The notes under the pieces were generated by a model, which ran no database searches, had not been told where the DNA came from, and saw nothing but the letters and a program-made list of their open reading frames with translations. Positions 1-8,012 of a stretch of DNA of 64,000 nucleotides are shown piece by piece. The position numbers were made by a program, and so were the translations under genes. Position 1 is the stretch's first letter. The number at the start of each line of letters is the position of its first letter. Source of the stretch: Psychrosphaera sp. F3M07 (GTDB lineage Bacteria > Pseudomonadota > Gammaproteobacteria > Enterobacterales > Alteromonadaceae); NCBI RefSeq assembly GCF_018860345.1, contig NZ_JAHKPJ010000020.1, positions 168,550-232,549 on the forward strand, given 5' to 3'.

Positions 1-818
1 CGAATTTCTTTTTCTTGTAGTGCACGTAACAGTTTTACTTGAAAATTCATTGGCATATCACCAATTTCATCTAAAAATAATGTACCGCCATCACTGGCTT
101 CAAATAAACCAACGTGATGATTAGCTGCACCTGTAAACGCTCCTTTTTTATATCCAAACAATTCAGACTCTAATAATTGTTCTGGGATCGCAGCACAGTT
201 AATTGCAGTAAAAGGTTTATCTCTGCGTTCACTGGCCTGATGTATGGCTTGCGCTAATAATTCTTTACCTGTGCCACTTTGACTGTTTATTAATAAACTA
301 AAGTCACTTTTAGCCACTTGTTGCGTTTGTTGTAACAGGGTTTCCATTACCGCACTTCGAGAAATGATCTTCTCCCGCCATAACGCATCATTAGAATCTG
401 GATTATCTTGGTTTGATCTAGGTTGCAAACGAATAGCTTGTTTTACAATATCCAGTAATTCTTGGCTTTCGAATGGCTTAGTTAAAAAACTAAATACACC
501 TTGTTTAGTGGCGTTAATCGCATCTGGAATAGTGCCATGAGCAGTCATAATGATCACCGGCAAACTCGGATATTGCTGACGTATCTTTTCAAACAGCGCC
601 ATGCCATCCATGCCTTCCATACGTAAATCACTGATCACCAGTTGCGGCTGGAAACTTTTTAAAATACCTAAGGCTTGTTTCGCACTTTGTGCTGATTCAA
701 CATGGTAATTTACTGCATTAAGACGTATAGCCAATAAACGCAGCAAACTCGGGTCATCATCAACAATAAGAATTTTTTCTTTATTGAGATTAGTATTTAA
801 ACTGTCTGACTCATTCAT
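1..818 (-). CDS. glrR: GlrR/QseF-type sigma-54 response regulator (partial)
   Basis: Response regulator of the GlrK-GlrR envelope-stress system; such proteins activate sigma-54 promoters. About 272 residues are visible and the C-terminus (rest of AAA+ and the DNA-binding helix-turn-helix) lies beyond base 1. Receiver domain at about residues 15-130 with acidic pocket D20-D22, phospho-acceptor D64 and K114. The AAA+ domain begins near 150, with Walker A (SGTGKE, 181-186), the sigma-54 contact motif GAFTGA (226-231) and Walker B (LFLDE, about 247-251). The ATG overlaps the stop of the upstream lipoprotein gene (ATGA), so translation is probably coupled. Family and operon order (kinase, lipoprotein, regulator) match enterobacterial glrK-qseG-glrR. 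Confidence 0.93.
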   Translation of the reverse strand, partial: MNESDSLNTNLNKEKILIVDDDPSLLRLLAIRLNAVNYHVESAQSAKQALGILKSFQPQLVISDLRMEGMDGMALFEKIRQQYPSLPVIIMTAHGTIPDAINATKQGVFSFLTKPFESQELLDIVKQAIRLQPRSNQDNPDSNDALWREKIISRSAVMETLLQQTQQVAKSDFSLLINSQSGTGKELLAQAIHQASERRDKPFTAINCAAIPEQLLESELFGYKKGAFTGAANHHVGLFEASDGGTLFLDEIGDMPMNFQVKLLRALQEKEI

Positions 819-1393
819 AACGGGGTTCCATTATCATTTATTGAACGCTCAATCTCTTTTAACTGAGTAATTTGTTGCTGTAATTTTTGCGAACGTAACT
901 CTAACTCTGCAAGCTTGTTACTTTGTGCCTTAAGCTGTTTTTGTTTTTTATTCAATAACCGCTGCTGGCTGGTTAGTTTTTTATTGATCGATACTTGCTG
1001 CTGCAATTGACTTTTTAGCATCCTGATAAAGGCTAAATCTGTATCAGGTACACCAACAAGTGCTTGCTGCTCAAGTTGAGATAATGCTTCGGTTGGGTTG
1101 TATGCCGGCGAGCTTGGCAAACTGTGTAACAAAAATAAACGCAATTTAGCGACGGTATTCCCTTCATTAAGTTTACTTTGCAGTTTATTGATTTCAGCCT
1201 GCACTTCCTGTTTGTCTAACTTCATAACCCATAAGTAATAACTCGTCATAGGCGTTGTTTCATTCACCACAGGCACTGATTTAGTAGTCTCTGAACGCTG
1301 AAAGTTAGTTAACTGACAACCAAACAGCGTCATAAAAAGTACAAATGTGACAATGGTTTTCAAAAAGGTAAATGTGTTAAATCGCATAATCAT
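815..1393 (-). CDS. qseG: QseG-like outer-membrane lipoprotein
   Basis: Lipoprotein of 192 residues between the GlrK kinase and GlrR regulator genes. The N-terminus has a hydrophobic signal ending in a lipobox (LFGC, Cys26), so it should be lipidated. The C-terminal third (about 120-185) is Gln/Lys/Leu-rich and predicted coiled coil. In enterobacteria QseG contacts the sensor kinase GlrK from the outer membrane; that role is inferred here from position and architecture, since sequence conservation in the family is low. It overlaps glrK by 4 bp and glrR by 4 bp. A second in-frame ATG two codons in could also serve as start. Confidence 0.75.
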   Translation of the reverse strand: MIMRFNTFTFLKTIVTFVLFMTLFGCQLTNFQRSETTKSVPVVNETTPMTSYYLWVMKLDKQEVQAEINKLQSKLNEGNTVAKLRLFLLHSLPSSPAYNPTEALSQLEQQALVGVPDTDLAFIRMLKSQLQQQVSINKKLTSQQRLLNKKQKQLKAQSNKLAELELRSQKLQQQITQLKEIERSINDNGTPL

Positions 1394-2886
1394 AATGATG
1401 GTTTTTCCAACATAGAGGTGGTGGTAGGTGATAACAATTTTGCTTTAGGCAAACTAATTGTAAACGTGGTAAAACTTGGTGAGTTCATGTCACTATCAAT
1501 AGAAATACTGCCGTTTAATCGCATGAGTAACTCTTTCACTATGGTTAACCCTAAACCACTGCTTTTTATCGGACTGTTATGCTCTGTTGCCCCCTGATAA
1601 AACGCATCAAATATTTTGTCAAACAATGAAGAAGCGATACCTACACCTTGGTCGGTTATTGATAGCTGTAACGTCTGATATTCAACCCAAGCCTTAATGG
1701 TAATCGTGCCTTTGTCTGGTGAAAACTTAATTGCGTTTGATAATAGATTATCCAAGATGACACTAAATTGTTTGCGATTGCATTGTAGTGATAATTGAGC
1801 GATGTCTTTACTTACTGTGAGTTGCTTTCGGTTCACATCTAACAAACGCAACGCTAACGCGTCTTCTATCTCTTTGTTTAAGTTAATTACTTCAGCGTCT
1901 TGTAAACTGGTTGAGTCCAATACGATATTAAAGTCGAGTAAGTCTTCAATTAATTGCTGCAAACGAGACACACTCGTTCGGATGATGTTAGTGATCTCTT
2001 GCTGGTCATTATTTAATTCACCCACACTATTGTCGTAAATTAATTCAGTGCCTTCTCTAATTGCTGCTAAGGGTGTTTTTAATTCGTGTGAGATATGACG
2101 TATAAAACTCGACTTTTGTAACTCTAATATATGTAATCGACTGCGCATCAACTCTAGAGCATCCGCAATTTCTTTGATCTCTGCAGAGCCATCTACCGTG
2201 ATAGGCAATTGAAAACTACCTTGCTCTAATCGTTTTATTTTTCCGAGTAATACTTTAAGCGGACGTGTGATCAACACGATAAACACGCCAGCAATCAATA
2301 ACGTAATAGGAATAATTAATAAGCTCAGCAACATGGTTTTTTTTATTTCGTTAGCCGAACTTTCCATTCCTTTTGCTTGTTGATTAATAATTTGATTGGA
2401 GTGCAGTGATATTTTCTGATTGATCTGTGACAGTGCTTTAAAGTGATCTTGCACTTGGTTTAGATTGATTAAATTTGCAGGTGTGCTTTGTATTAACTGA
2501 TCTATTTCTATGATTTTATTCGTGTAAGCCGCTATCAGCTCTGACATTTGAATATCGTTATATTGTTTAAACTCTTGCGTAATAACAGTGTCGAGTAACA
2601 CTCTTTGCGCTAAATATTGATTAAGTAACTCTTGCTCTTTTAACACCACATATTGGCCTGAGAATCGCTCCAACCTAGACTGTGCTTGACTGATCTGACG
2701 ATTAACTTCCACCAACTCAGCAACATTAAAGATTGCTGACGTTCCCTGTTGAGATAACTTATTCACTTGATTGGCGCTATAAAGCAAAGCAAATACCAAA
2801 GGCAAAGCCACTAAACCAAACCCCATTAAGGTCAGTGTTTTAATTGAACCACGAAACAATGATATTTTTTTAACCCAATCTTTCAT
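1390..2886 (-). CDS. glrK: GlrK/QseE-type sensor histidine kinase
   Basis: Inner-membrane sensor kinase of 498 residues, first gene of the glrK-qseG-glrR operon. Transmembrane segments at about residues 17-37 and 188-210 flank a mostly helical periplasmic region. A HAMP domain follows, then HisKA with the phospho-acceptor His in ISHELKTPL, and HATPase with N box (NLLSNAIKFS), G1 box (DQGVGI) and G2 box (SGLGLTIV). The family phosphorylates GlrR. The gene diverges from the EF-hand gene across a 341-bp intergenic region that carries two TGTC-N10-GACA boxes, so autoregulation is possible. Confidence 0.9.
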   Translation of the reverse strand: MKDWVKKISLFRGSIKTLTLMGFGLVALPLVFALLYSANQVNKLSQQGTSAIFNVAELVEVNRQISQAQSRLERFSGQYVVLKEQELLNQYLAQRVLLDTVITQEFKQYNDIQMSELIAAYTNKIIEIDQLIQSTPANLINLNQVQDHFKALSQINQKISLHSNQIINQQAKGMESSANEIKKTMLLSLLIIPITLLIAGVFIVLITRPLKVLLGKIKRLEQGSFQLPITVDGSAEIKEIADALELMRSRLHILELQKSSFIRHISHELKTPLAAIREGTELIYDNSVGELNNDQQEITNIIRTSVSRLQQLIEDLLDFNIVLDSTSLQDAEVINLNKEIEDALALRLLDVNRKQLTVSKDIAQLSLQCNRKQFSVILDNLLSNAIKFSPDKGTITIKAWVEYQTLQLSITDQGVGIASSLFDKIFDAFYQGATEHNSPIKSSGLGLTIVKELLMRLNGSISIDSDMNSPSFTTFTISLPKAKLLSPTTTSMLEKPSL

Positions 2887-2961
2887 TTATACAGCTCGTC
2901 CTTGTTTAAAACGAATAATCAACTGCTGGATTTAACCCTGTTTAACAAGGATAAACAATAT

Positions 2962-2979
2962 TGTCTGGTATTAGCGACA
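2962..2979. promoter_or_regulatory. GlrR-type box 1 (TGTC-N10-GACA)
   Basis: Perfect dyad TGTC, ten bases, GACA. This is the motif reported for GlrR/QseF binding in enterobacteria (glmY and rpoE promoters). It lies 174 bp upstream of the sigma-54 element at 3153-3168, a normal enhancer distance, and shares its spacer end (TTAGC) with box 2. Confidence 0.7.
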
Positions 2980-3083
2980 GTCCACTAACCCCTCCAATAA
3001 AAATCGTTAATTATTGATTTATATATAAAATTTTAAAACTCATTACGTATTATTGCATAAATACTAAATTTAATTAATTTTAC

Positions 3084-3101
3084 TGTCTCCATTTAGCGAC
3101 A
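3084..3101. promoter_or_regulatory. GlrR-type box 2 (TGTC-N10-GACA)
   Basis: Second perfect TGTC-N10-GACA dyad, 122 bp from box 1 and 52 bp upstream of the sigma-54 element. Two perfect copies in a 341-bp intergenic region next to the glrKGR operon make chance unlikely. Confidence 0.7.
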
Positions 3102-3152
3102 GATTAACAAATCAAAATTAAAATAAACCTTAAATAACAACAACTTACACTT

Positions 3153-3168
3153 TGGCACGTTGGCTGCA
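3153..3168 (+). promoter_or_regulatory. sigma-54 promoter of the EF-hand gene
   Basis: TGGCACGTTGGCTGCA matches the -24/-12 consensus TGGCACG-N4-TTGCA except for one base (CTGC for TTGC), with the correct GG-N10-GC spacing. Transcription would start near 3180, about 48 bp before the EF-hand start codon. Confidence 0.75.
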
Positions 3169-3227
3169 ATATACCTATCGTTAGTACGAAACTACTACGT
3201 TAATCTTAAATAAAAAGGAAAATTAAA

Positions 3228-3500
3228 ATGTTAAGTTTAAAAAAAATTACCCTAGTTGTTATTAGTTCTTTAGTTGCTACATTTTTTGTTAGTGCAAACC
3301 AAGCGACCAACATACAAACAGGAATGGGAAGTAAAACGGATCTTAGCCATTTATTAAGTCAATTAGATTCGGATAACGACGGTAAGTTAAGTAAAGAAGA
3401 AGTTATGGCGAGTAAAAACAGCACTTTAATCAGTAACTTTTCTAAAATCGATGCAAACAACGATGGTAGCTTAAGCAAAAAAGAACTTGAATCTTTCTAA
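3228..3500 (+). CDS. secreted EF-hand calcium-binding protein
   Basis: Small exported protein of 90 residues with a Sec signal peptide (hydrophobic stretch 7-23, likely cleavage after SANQA) and two canonical EF-hand loops. Loop 1 has D47, D49, D51, G52 and E58 at the 1, 3, 5, 6 and 12 positions; loop 2 has D75, N77, D79, G80 and E86. It probably binds calcium in the periplasm or outside the cell; no enzyme domain is present. Shine-Dalgarno AAGGA is 8 bases before the ATG. It is preceded by a sigma-54 promoter and two GlrR-type boxes and followed by a strong terminator, so it is a single-gene unit likely controlled by GlrK/GlrR. Confidence 0.9.
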   Translation: MLSLKKITLVVISSLVATFFVSANQATNIQTGMGSKTDLSHLLSQLDSDNDGKLSKEEVMASKNSTLISNFSKIDANNDGSLSKKELESF

Positions 3501-3558
3501 TAGATTCAGGTAACACGCCTCATTTATCTATGTATGACAATGTAACCTCTCCTCGATT

Positions 3559-3597
3559 GCCAGTTATTATGCGAAAGCATGTAACTGGCTTTTTTTT
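3559..3597 (+). terminator. Rho-independent terminator after the EF-hand gene
   Basis: Stem GCCAGTTA/TAACTGGC (3559-3566 with 3582-3589), with an inner ATGC/GCAT stem closed by a GAAA tetraloop, followed by a run of eight T. Confidence 0.9.
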
Positions 3598-3644
3598 ACC
3601 GCGAGAAACGGCCCTTGGTATTTCGACACAAAACTTAGTGCTAA

Positions 3645-4007
3645 TTACGCGAAACTAACCATCATTGCAGTAATACTAATAGTATAAAAACTGACAACCG
3701 CAATCATTGATATTCTTTCCGGAATGGCATGGATAATAAGACTAGGCATGGCTTTAAGATGCGTTTTGTTAGGAATAAAAAAGAAACTATAAACTTCAAA
3801 CCGCTTTATCCAGTTTAATGGTTTTTCAAAATATAATTTAAACGCTGAAAAGTAAGCGATGACAAAAGTGGAAGCACCTAACACTTCAACCATTGCCATC
3901 AATTCCATACTAATGAGAATTTCAGGACCTGCCAATAACAGTACAATCACCGTTGCGGCTATTTTCCAAAAACCTTGAGTTAATTGATTTTTTAAACTGC
4001 TAAACAT
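3645..4007 (-). CDS. hypothetical integral membrane protein
   Basis: Protein of 120 residues with three or four hydrophobic segments (about 15-33, 38-56 and 97-118) separated by a basic, aromatic loop (FEKPLNWIKRFE). No family recognised. An AAAGGG ribosome site precedes the ATG. It stands 56 bp from the VF530-like gene on the same strand and may be cotranscribed with it. The length and clear SD support a real gene; function unknown. Confidence 0.6.
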   Translation of the reverse strand: MFSSLKNQLTQGFWKIAATVIVLLLAGPEILISMELMAMVEVLGASTFVIAYFSAFKLYFEKPLNWIKRFEVYSFFFIPNKTHLKAMPSLIIHAIPERISMIAVVSFYTISITAMMVSFA

Positions 4008-4063
4008 GCATTTGTCCCTTTAGTGGCCGTTAATCACTTAATAAAGTGCAATGTATTGTTACG

Positions 4064-4495
4064 TTATTTTCTTCTTGATGCGCCCCAAGGGTCTTCAACG
4101 GTAGACGCTTTTTGTCTAATAGAACGCGTTAAATTAGCTTTTTGTTTGTTGTATTTCACACGTTCAGCATCCGCTAAGCTCAATTCTCTTGGTGTTCTTG
4201 GCTTTTGATTTAACGGCACGATACGATCACGCGGAGGTAAAGCAAATTGCGTATCGTCTGGCTTTGGTAAGTTCTTTAATTTATACATATAAAACCCTTC
4301 CACTTTTTCAAGTGCCCACTGGGTTTTTCTTAGAAACTTACAACTCGACTCAATACTTGGGTTGGTTTTAAAACATTGTAAATTCAAATACGCAAACAGG
4401 ATATTCCAACCATAAAAGTCGACTAACTCTTCTAATATTTGTTCTAGTTTTTTACCGTGTAATGGGTTGTTTTTATAAATTTCTTCTGTGCTCAT
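4064..4495 (-). CDS. VF530-family (DUF2132) DNA-binding protein
   Basis: Residues about 8-75 match the VF530 family: NPLHGKKLEQILEELV, a YGW motif, CFKTNPSIESSCKFLRKTQWA and KVEGFYMYK. The family is named after a small Vibrio protein with DNA-binding character and usually ends after this domain. Here it carries a C-terminal extension of about 65 basic, low-complexity residues (KQKANLTRSIRQK), which could add nucleic-acid contacts; that is inference. Family call firm, biological role unclear. Confidence 0.8.
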   Translation of the reverse strand: MSTEEIYKNNPLHGKKLEQILEELVDFYGWNILFAYLNLQCFKTNPSIESSCKFLRKTQWALEKVEGFYMYKLKNLPKPDDTQFALPPRDRIVPLNQKPRTPRELSLADAERVKYNKQKANLTRSIRQKASTVEDPWGASRRK

Positions 4496-4579
4496 GGGGA
4501 TAACAATAACTGTATAACTTTAATATGAGGTCATTATAGTTTGTATGACATTGTTAAGATAGTCAGTGCGGATATTTGA

Positions 4580-4619
4580 TGCAAAAAACCAAAAGAGCAG
4601 CCTAAATACGCTGCTCTTT
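4580..4619 (-). terminator. Rho-independent terminator of the sigma-factor operon
   Basis: Ten-base-pair stem AAAGAGCAGC/GCTGCTCTTT (4592-4601 with 4610-4619). On the minus strand it is followed by a T-rich tract (TTTTGGTTTTTT). It closes the operon ending at 4647. Confidence 0.85.
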
Positions 4620-4646
4620 GATAAACCTATATAATAACTTGAGTGA

Positions 4647-5627
4647 TTATAAAGAATACTTAATGGCGTTCTCTAACATCTTGGCAGCGTTAATTTTTCC
4701 ATCTCCACATTGCATAATGTTTTGCTTGGTGAATATGTATAAACGGTCTACCTTGCCTTCAATGTTAAACGATATATGTTGATCGTTTGGTAATGAACGT
4801 AACCCTGAACCAAAATCGCATACTGTCTGACTGATCACTTTTTCTGTTTCAGCTAACGCTTTTTTCTGTTTCTCTAATTCTTTGTTGCGAATGGCTTCTG
4901 CTTTTTTTCTTAACGCATCTGACTTTTCTTGGATCTTGCCCGCTACTTTTGTCAGTGCGTCGGTAAGTTTGCTCATTTCTTTTTTTAATGATTTAACTTT
5001 TTCAGACTCTTTGGCATCTTGCAATTCACCTTCAAATTCAGCGTCACGGAGTTTGCGTTCTATCTCTCTAACATCACGCTCTAGTTGCCTAGCTTCACGT
5101 TCTAATGCTCTTGTTTCATCACGCATGGCTTTTTGAATTACACGTTGTTCCGTACGTTCTTTATTTGTGTATTGAGACCAGTCTGAGTCGGATATAAAAT
5201 CGATTGAAATCTCAGCCATTTCCATCGCTGATTCAGCCGCAGCCATCGCTTCCTCTTCTATCTCTTCTATTTCCTGTTCGGATAAGTATTTTCGTGCATC
5301 ACCACTAATAACCACAGGTGCAATTGGTGCTGTTGGCATAACAGGAGCAAAGTTTCTATCGTTCATATCAAAGTGAAAACGATGACTCGGGTCCACATTA
5401 AATACCATGCCTTGATTGGCTAAATAAAACCCTTCAATTCTTACATTCCTTTCTCGCCCTTGTTCCAAAGATGTTTCTAAGATCTTTGTCATTATATTCA
5501 TGTCTCGTTGAATTCTATCTAAGGTACTTTGTTCAATGGTGGCTGCTTGTAATGATGTTCCTACCAACAAAGCACTAAGTGACAACACCGCCAGTTTTAC
5601 TTTTTTAGGTAATGATAAAATAGTCAT
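4647..5627 (-). CDS. periplasmic coiled-coil protein of the ECF sigma operon
   Basis: Exported protein of 326 residues with a Sec signal peptide (about 1-28, SLQAA). The middle (about 130-270) is a long charged coiled coil rich in Glu, Lys and Arg with repeated RELER/REIER-like heptads. The C-terminus (about 270-326) is non-coiled, with two Cys (C269 region and C307 region) that could form a disulfide. No known family recognised. SD TTGGAG is well placed. It is the last gene of the sigma factor, membrane protein, periplasmic protein unit, so it may be a target or a regulator of the ECF system. Confidence 0.65.
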   Translation of the reverse strand: MTILSLPKKVKLAVLSLSALLVGTSLQAATIEQSTLDRIQRDMNIMTKILETSLEQGRERNVRIEGFYLANQGMVFNVDPSHRFHFDMNDRNFAPVMPTAPIAPVVISGDARKYLSEQEIEEIEEEAMAAAESAMEMAEISIDFISDSDWSQYTNKERTEQRVIQKAMRDETRALEREARQLERDVREIERKLRDAEFEGELQDAKESEKVKSLKKEMSKLTDALTKVAGKIQEKSDALRKKAEAIRNKELEKQKKALAETEKVISQTVCDFGSGLRSLPNDQHISFNIEGKVDRLYIFTKQNIMQCGDGKINAAKMLENAIKYSL

Positions 5628-5716
5628 AATAACTCCAATTAATTTTTATATATTAAGGAAATAAAGCGATGGATTACCTTAATGTTTCATTCTTCAAACC
5701 AACGATTAGGTTTATG

Positions 5717-6409
5717 TTATTCGTCTGATAGTTGAGATTCGTCGTCTCTCAGTTCTGCAATTCGTCTGCGGCTTTTTCTTTCGACTGATTTAATGCTGTA
5801 ATTAATGTCGCTAAACTGCTGCTTTAAATAATCTAAATCGTCCACTCGCTGCCTTTGAATTAAATTAACCACATCTAGAATGTCTTCTTTTCTCTCTGCT
5901 CGAGAGTTTTCCAAAATATAACTCACCATTTGGGCAGTACTTTGCTGCTGGTTCACTTGGAAATTATCTAAACGAGTTTGAATTTGTTCATTATTTTGTT
6001 TCGCTAATTTATCAAATTCAGCGCTTAATTTTTGTTGCTGCAATTGATCTGCCGAGGTGATCATTAAGCCTTGTTCTGAAATATTCACTCGCAAGTCAAA
6101 AAGCATAACTACACAAGCAAAAATAGAAAAACACATGGCGGTCATCGCCATACCATTAGATTGCCACCAGCTTGGTTGGCGTAAATATTGGTCAAACCCC
6201 GCATCTTTATTCCAGTTTGGAACGTCAACTGACTCGCTGTTCATTTGTTCAGCTAACATTTCCATATTATTAAACGCTAACATACGTTCTGACCACGTTG
6301 GATGCATTTTCAATTGCGTTAACTCTTGTTCCGTTAACGTATCACCGCTTAACCAGCGTTCAAAATTACGTTCCAATTGCTCTGACTTTATTGACTCATG
6401 CTGCGTCAT
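5717..6409 (-). CDS. probable anti-sigma factor-like membrane protein
   Basis: Protein of 230 residues translated from an ATG inside the 3' end of the sigma-factor gene (14-bp overlap, SD GGAGG). The N-terminal about 80 residues are cytoplasmic and acidic, a single transmembrane segment lies near 86-104 (MTAMCFSIFACVVML), and the rest is a Gln-rich predicted coiled coil ending with basic then acidic residues. Layout and gene order match anti-sigma factors that hold ECF sigma factors at the membrane. No zinc-binding HxxxCxxC motif is present, so the assignment is by context only. Confidence 0.6.
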   Translation of the reverse strand: MTQHESIKSEQLERNFERWLSGDTLTEQELTQLKMHPTWSERMLAFNNMEMLAEQMNSESVDVPNWNKDAGFDQYLRQPSWWQSNGMAMTAMCFSIFACVVMLFDLRVNISEQGLMITSADQLQQQKLSAEFDKLAKQNNEQIQTRLDNFQVNQQQSTAQMVSYILENSRAERKEDILDVVNLIQRQRVDDLDYLKQQFSDINYSIKSVERKSRRRIAELRDDESQLSDE

Positions 6410-6956
6410 AATTGGCCTCCAATAATACTTTTAACTTATCTAAAGCAGAATAAAATCTGGATTTCACGGTATTATTTGAAATCCCTAACTGCTGCCCTAT
6501 CACATCAAAGGTTTGCTGTTGAAATATTTTTAATTCAACAATTAGCTTTTGTTCCAAAGGTAACTGTTTCATCACACGCACAATTTGTAATTGCGTCTGT
6601 TTGTTATTTAACGCTAATTCTGGGCATGTATGCCTGGGATCTGCATCGACATTATCTAATTCAGACTCATCCGCAAACCACTTACGTTTACGATAAAATT
6701 CAATGATTCTAAAATGTGCAATACGTAACAACCAAGTTTTAAAGCTGCTATCCCCACGATAATCAGGCAAGCTGCGGCATACTGAAACAAAGGTCTCTTG
6801 CATCAAATCTAAGGCGTCATCCGAGTTACTAGTCATACGTAACGCATAATGATAAACCGTCTTTTCATAACGCGATATCAGTTGTTGCCAAGCTGATTGA
6901 CTTCCCTTAAGTGCCTTTTTTATTAGCTTTTCATCGGTTTGTTTAAACAATGACAA
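6396..6956 (-). CDS. ECF (sigma-70 family) RNA polymerase sigma factor
   Basis: Group 4 sigma factor with region 2 (LISRYEKTVYHYAL, DALDLMQETFV, FKTWLLRIA) and region 4 (MKQLPLEQKLIVELKIFQQQTFDVIG, NNTVKSRFYSALDKL). A TTG start at 6956 is chosen because AGAGG lies five bases upstream; a GTG at 6992 would add 12 residues but has no spaced ribosome site. It heads a three-gene unit with a membrane anti-sigma-like protein and a periplasmic coiled-coil protein, followed by a terminator at 4580-4619. Which stress it senses cannot be told. Confidence 0.85.
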   Translation of the reverse strand: MSLFKQTDEKLIKKALKGSQSAWQQLISRYEKTVYHYALRMTSNSDDALDLMQETFVSVCRSLPDYRGDSSFKTWLLRIAHFRIIEFYRKRKWFADESELDNVDADPRHTCPELALNNKQTQLQIVRVMKQLPLEQKLIVELKIFQQQTFDVIGQQLGISNNTVKSRFYSALDKLKVLLEANYDAA

Positions 6957-7161
6957 AGCTTCCTCTCTTATAATTTTGTTGAGTAATAACACTCTTTAAA
7001 GTTTACTAACTTGGCCTTTCACCAAACGTTAAACCATCGCTTTATTAGGTTCATGTGTATAGTCGAGCCCTGTTTATAAATAGTTTTAAATTTATTTAAA
7101 ATAATCAAAATAAATTTAATTAACCATCATCCAGCTACTTAGGTTTATGTAGTATTCATTA

Positions 7162-7209
7162 CTCACCAATTCTGTGCATAACTTATTAACCCTACATTTC
7201 TTTGGTGCA
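7162..7209 (+). promoter_or_regulatory. tandem NtrC-like sites upstream of nasT
   Basis: Two 17-bp segments, 7162-7178 (CTCACCAATTCTGTGCA) and 7193-7209 (TACATTTCTTTGGTGCA), each match the NtrC consensus TGCACC-N5-GGTGCA at 9 of 12 positions by eye. Their centres are 31 bp apart, about three helical turns, and the second is 108 bp upstream of the sigma-54 element. The rest of the 395-bp gap 6993-7387 shows no gene. Confidence 0.45.
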
Positions 7210-7316
7210 AATTTGTTAAAACATTAAACAAAGACTATCTATACAAGCCTAATCAATTAAAGATAAATCCATAAAAATCAACAGTTAACAATCAAAAATC
7301 CGTTTATTCATAGTTT

Positions 7317-7332
7317 TGGTGCAATACTTGAA
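7317..7332 (+). promoter_or_regulatory. candidate sigma-54 promoter of nasT-nasS
   Basis: TGGTGCAATACTTGAA has TGG and TTG at the correct spacing for a -24/-12 element but lacks the C of the -12 GC. It is the weakest of the five nitrate-gene candidates and is supported mainly by the tandem NtrC-like sites upstream. Confidence 0.4.
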
Positions 7333-7387
7333 GTAATGCTAGCCATCAAAATATTCGCGTTAGTGAAACAGGTGCTAATTTATCCAA

Positions 7388-8011
7388 ATGGCTGTAAAAC
7401 AAAAAAAATCGACCACAGCAGCAAAACTATTAACCGTCTTAATCATTGACGACAATATGGACAGAGCTCAAACATTTGAAGCGGCCTTAAAAGACACGCC
7501 TTATTTAGTAAAACACTTGGCTCATACCAGTGTCTCCTTGTTAAAAGAAGTCGAAAAAACCGAACCTGACATCATTCTTATTGATATTGAATCCCCAAAC
7601 CGCGACACCATCGAAAGTTTAAGCACTATATCAGCCTTTAACCCTAAACCAGTTGTCATGTTTTCCGAACAAGATCAGCCTGATTTAATGCGTGAGTCAA
7701 TCAAAGCCGGTGTCAGTGCTTATGTATCTGGGGATACTAATCCTGAACGAGCAAAGTTTATATTAGATGTCGCCGTAGCTCGATTTAATGAACACCAAGG
7801 ATTGAGAAACGAACTATCCGACGCCAAACGTCAGCTCGAATCCAGAAAATGGGTTGATCAAGCCAAAGCGTTATTAATTGAAAAACAAAACATGACCGAA
7901 CAACAAGCTTATTCTGCAATTAGAAAAATGGCGATGGATAACGGTCAAAAAATGGAAGATGTTGCCAAAAATCTGATCTCCATGATGCAGTTAATGGGTG
8001 GAGCAAAATAA
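7388..8011 (+). CDS. nasT: NasT-type ANTAR-domain antiterminator
   Basis: Response regulator-like RNA-binding protein of 207 residues. Pseudo-receiver domain at about 15-135 with D21, D22 and D66. The C-terminal ANTAR domain (about 150-205) has the typical WVDQAKALLIEKQNMTEQQAY-type helix and RKMAMDNGQKMEDVA. In Azotobacter and Paracoccus, NasT binds two-hairpin leader RNAs and blocks terminators ahead of nitrate assimilation genes, and is held inactive by NasS when nitrate is absent. Leaders fitting this occur before nasA, narK and nrtA in this window, with a related one before nirB. The stop codon is one base before the nasS ATG, so the pair is translated together. Confidence 0.92.
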   Translation: MAVKQKKSTTAAKLLTVLIIDDNMDRAQTFEAALKDTPYLVKHLAHTSVSLLKEVEKTEPDIILIDIESPNRDTIESLSTISAFNPKPVVMFSEQDQPDLMRESIKAGVSAYVSGDTNPERAKFILDVAVARFNEHQGLRNELSDAKRQLESRKWVDQAKALLIEKQNMTEQQAYSAIRKMAMDNGQKMEDVAKNLISMMQLMGGAK

Positions 8012-8012
8012 C

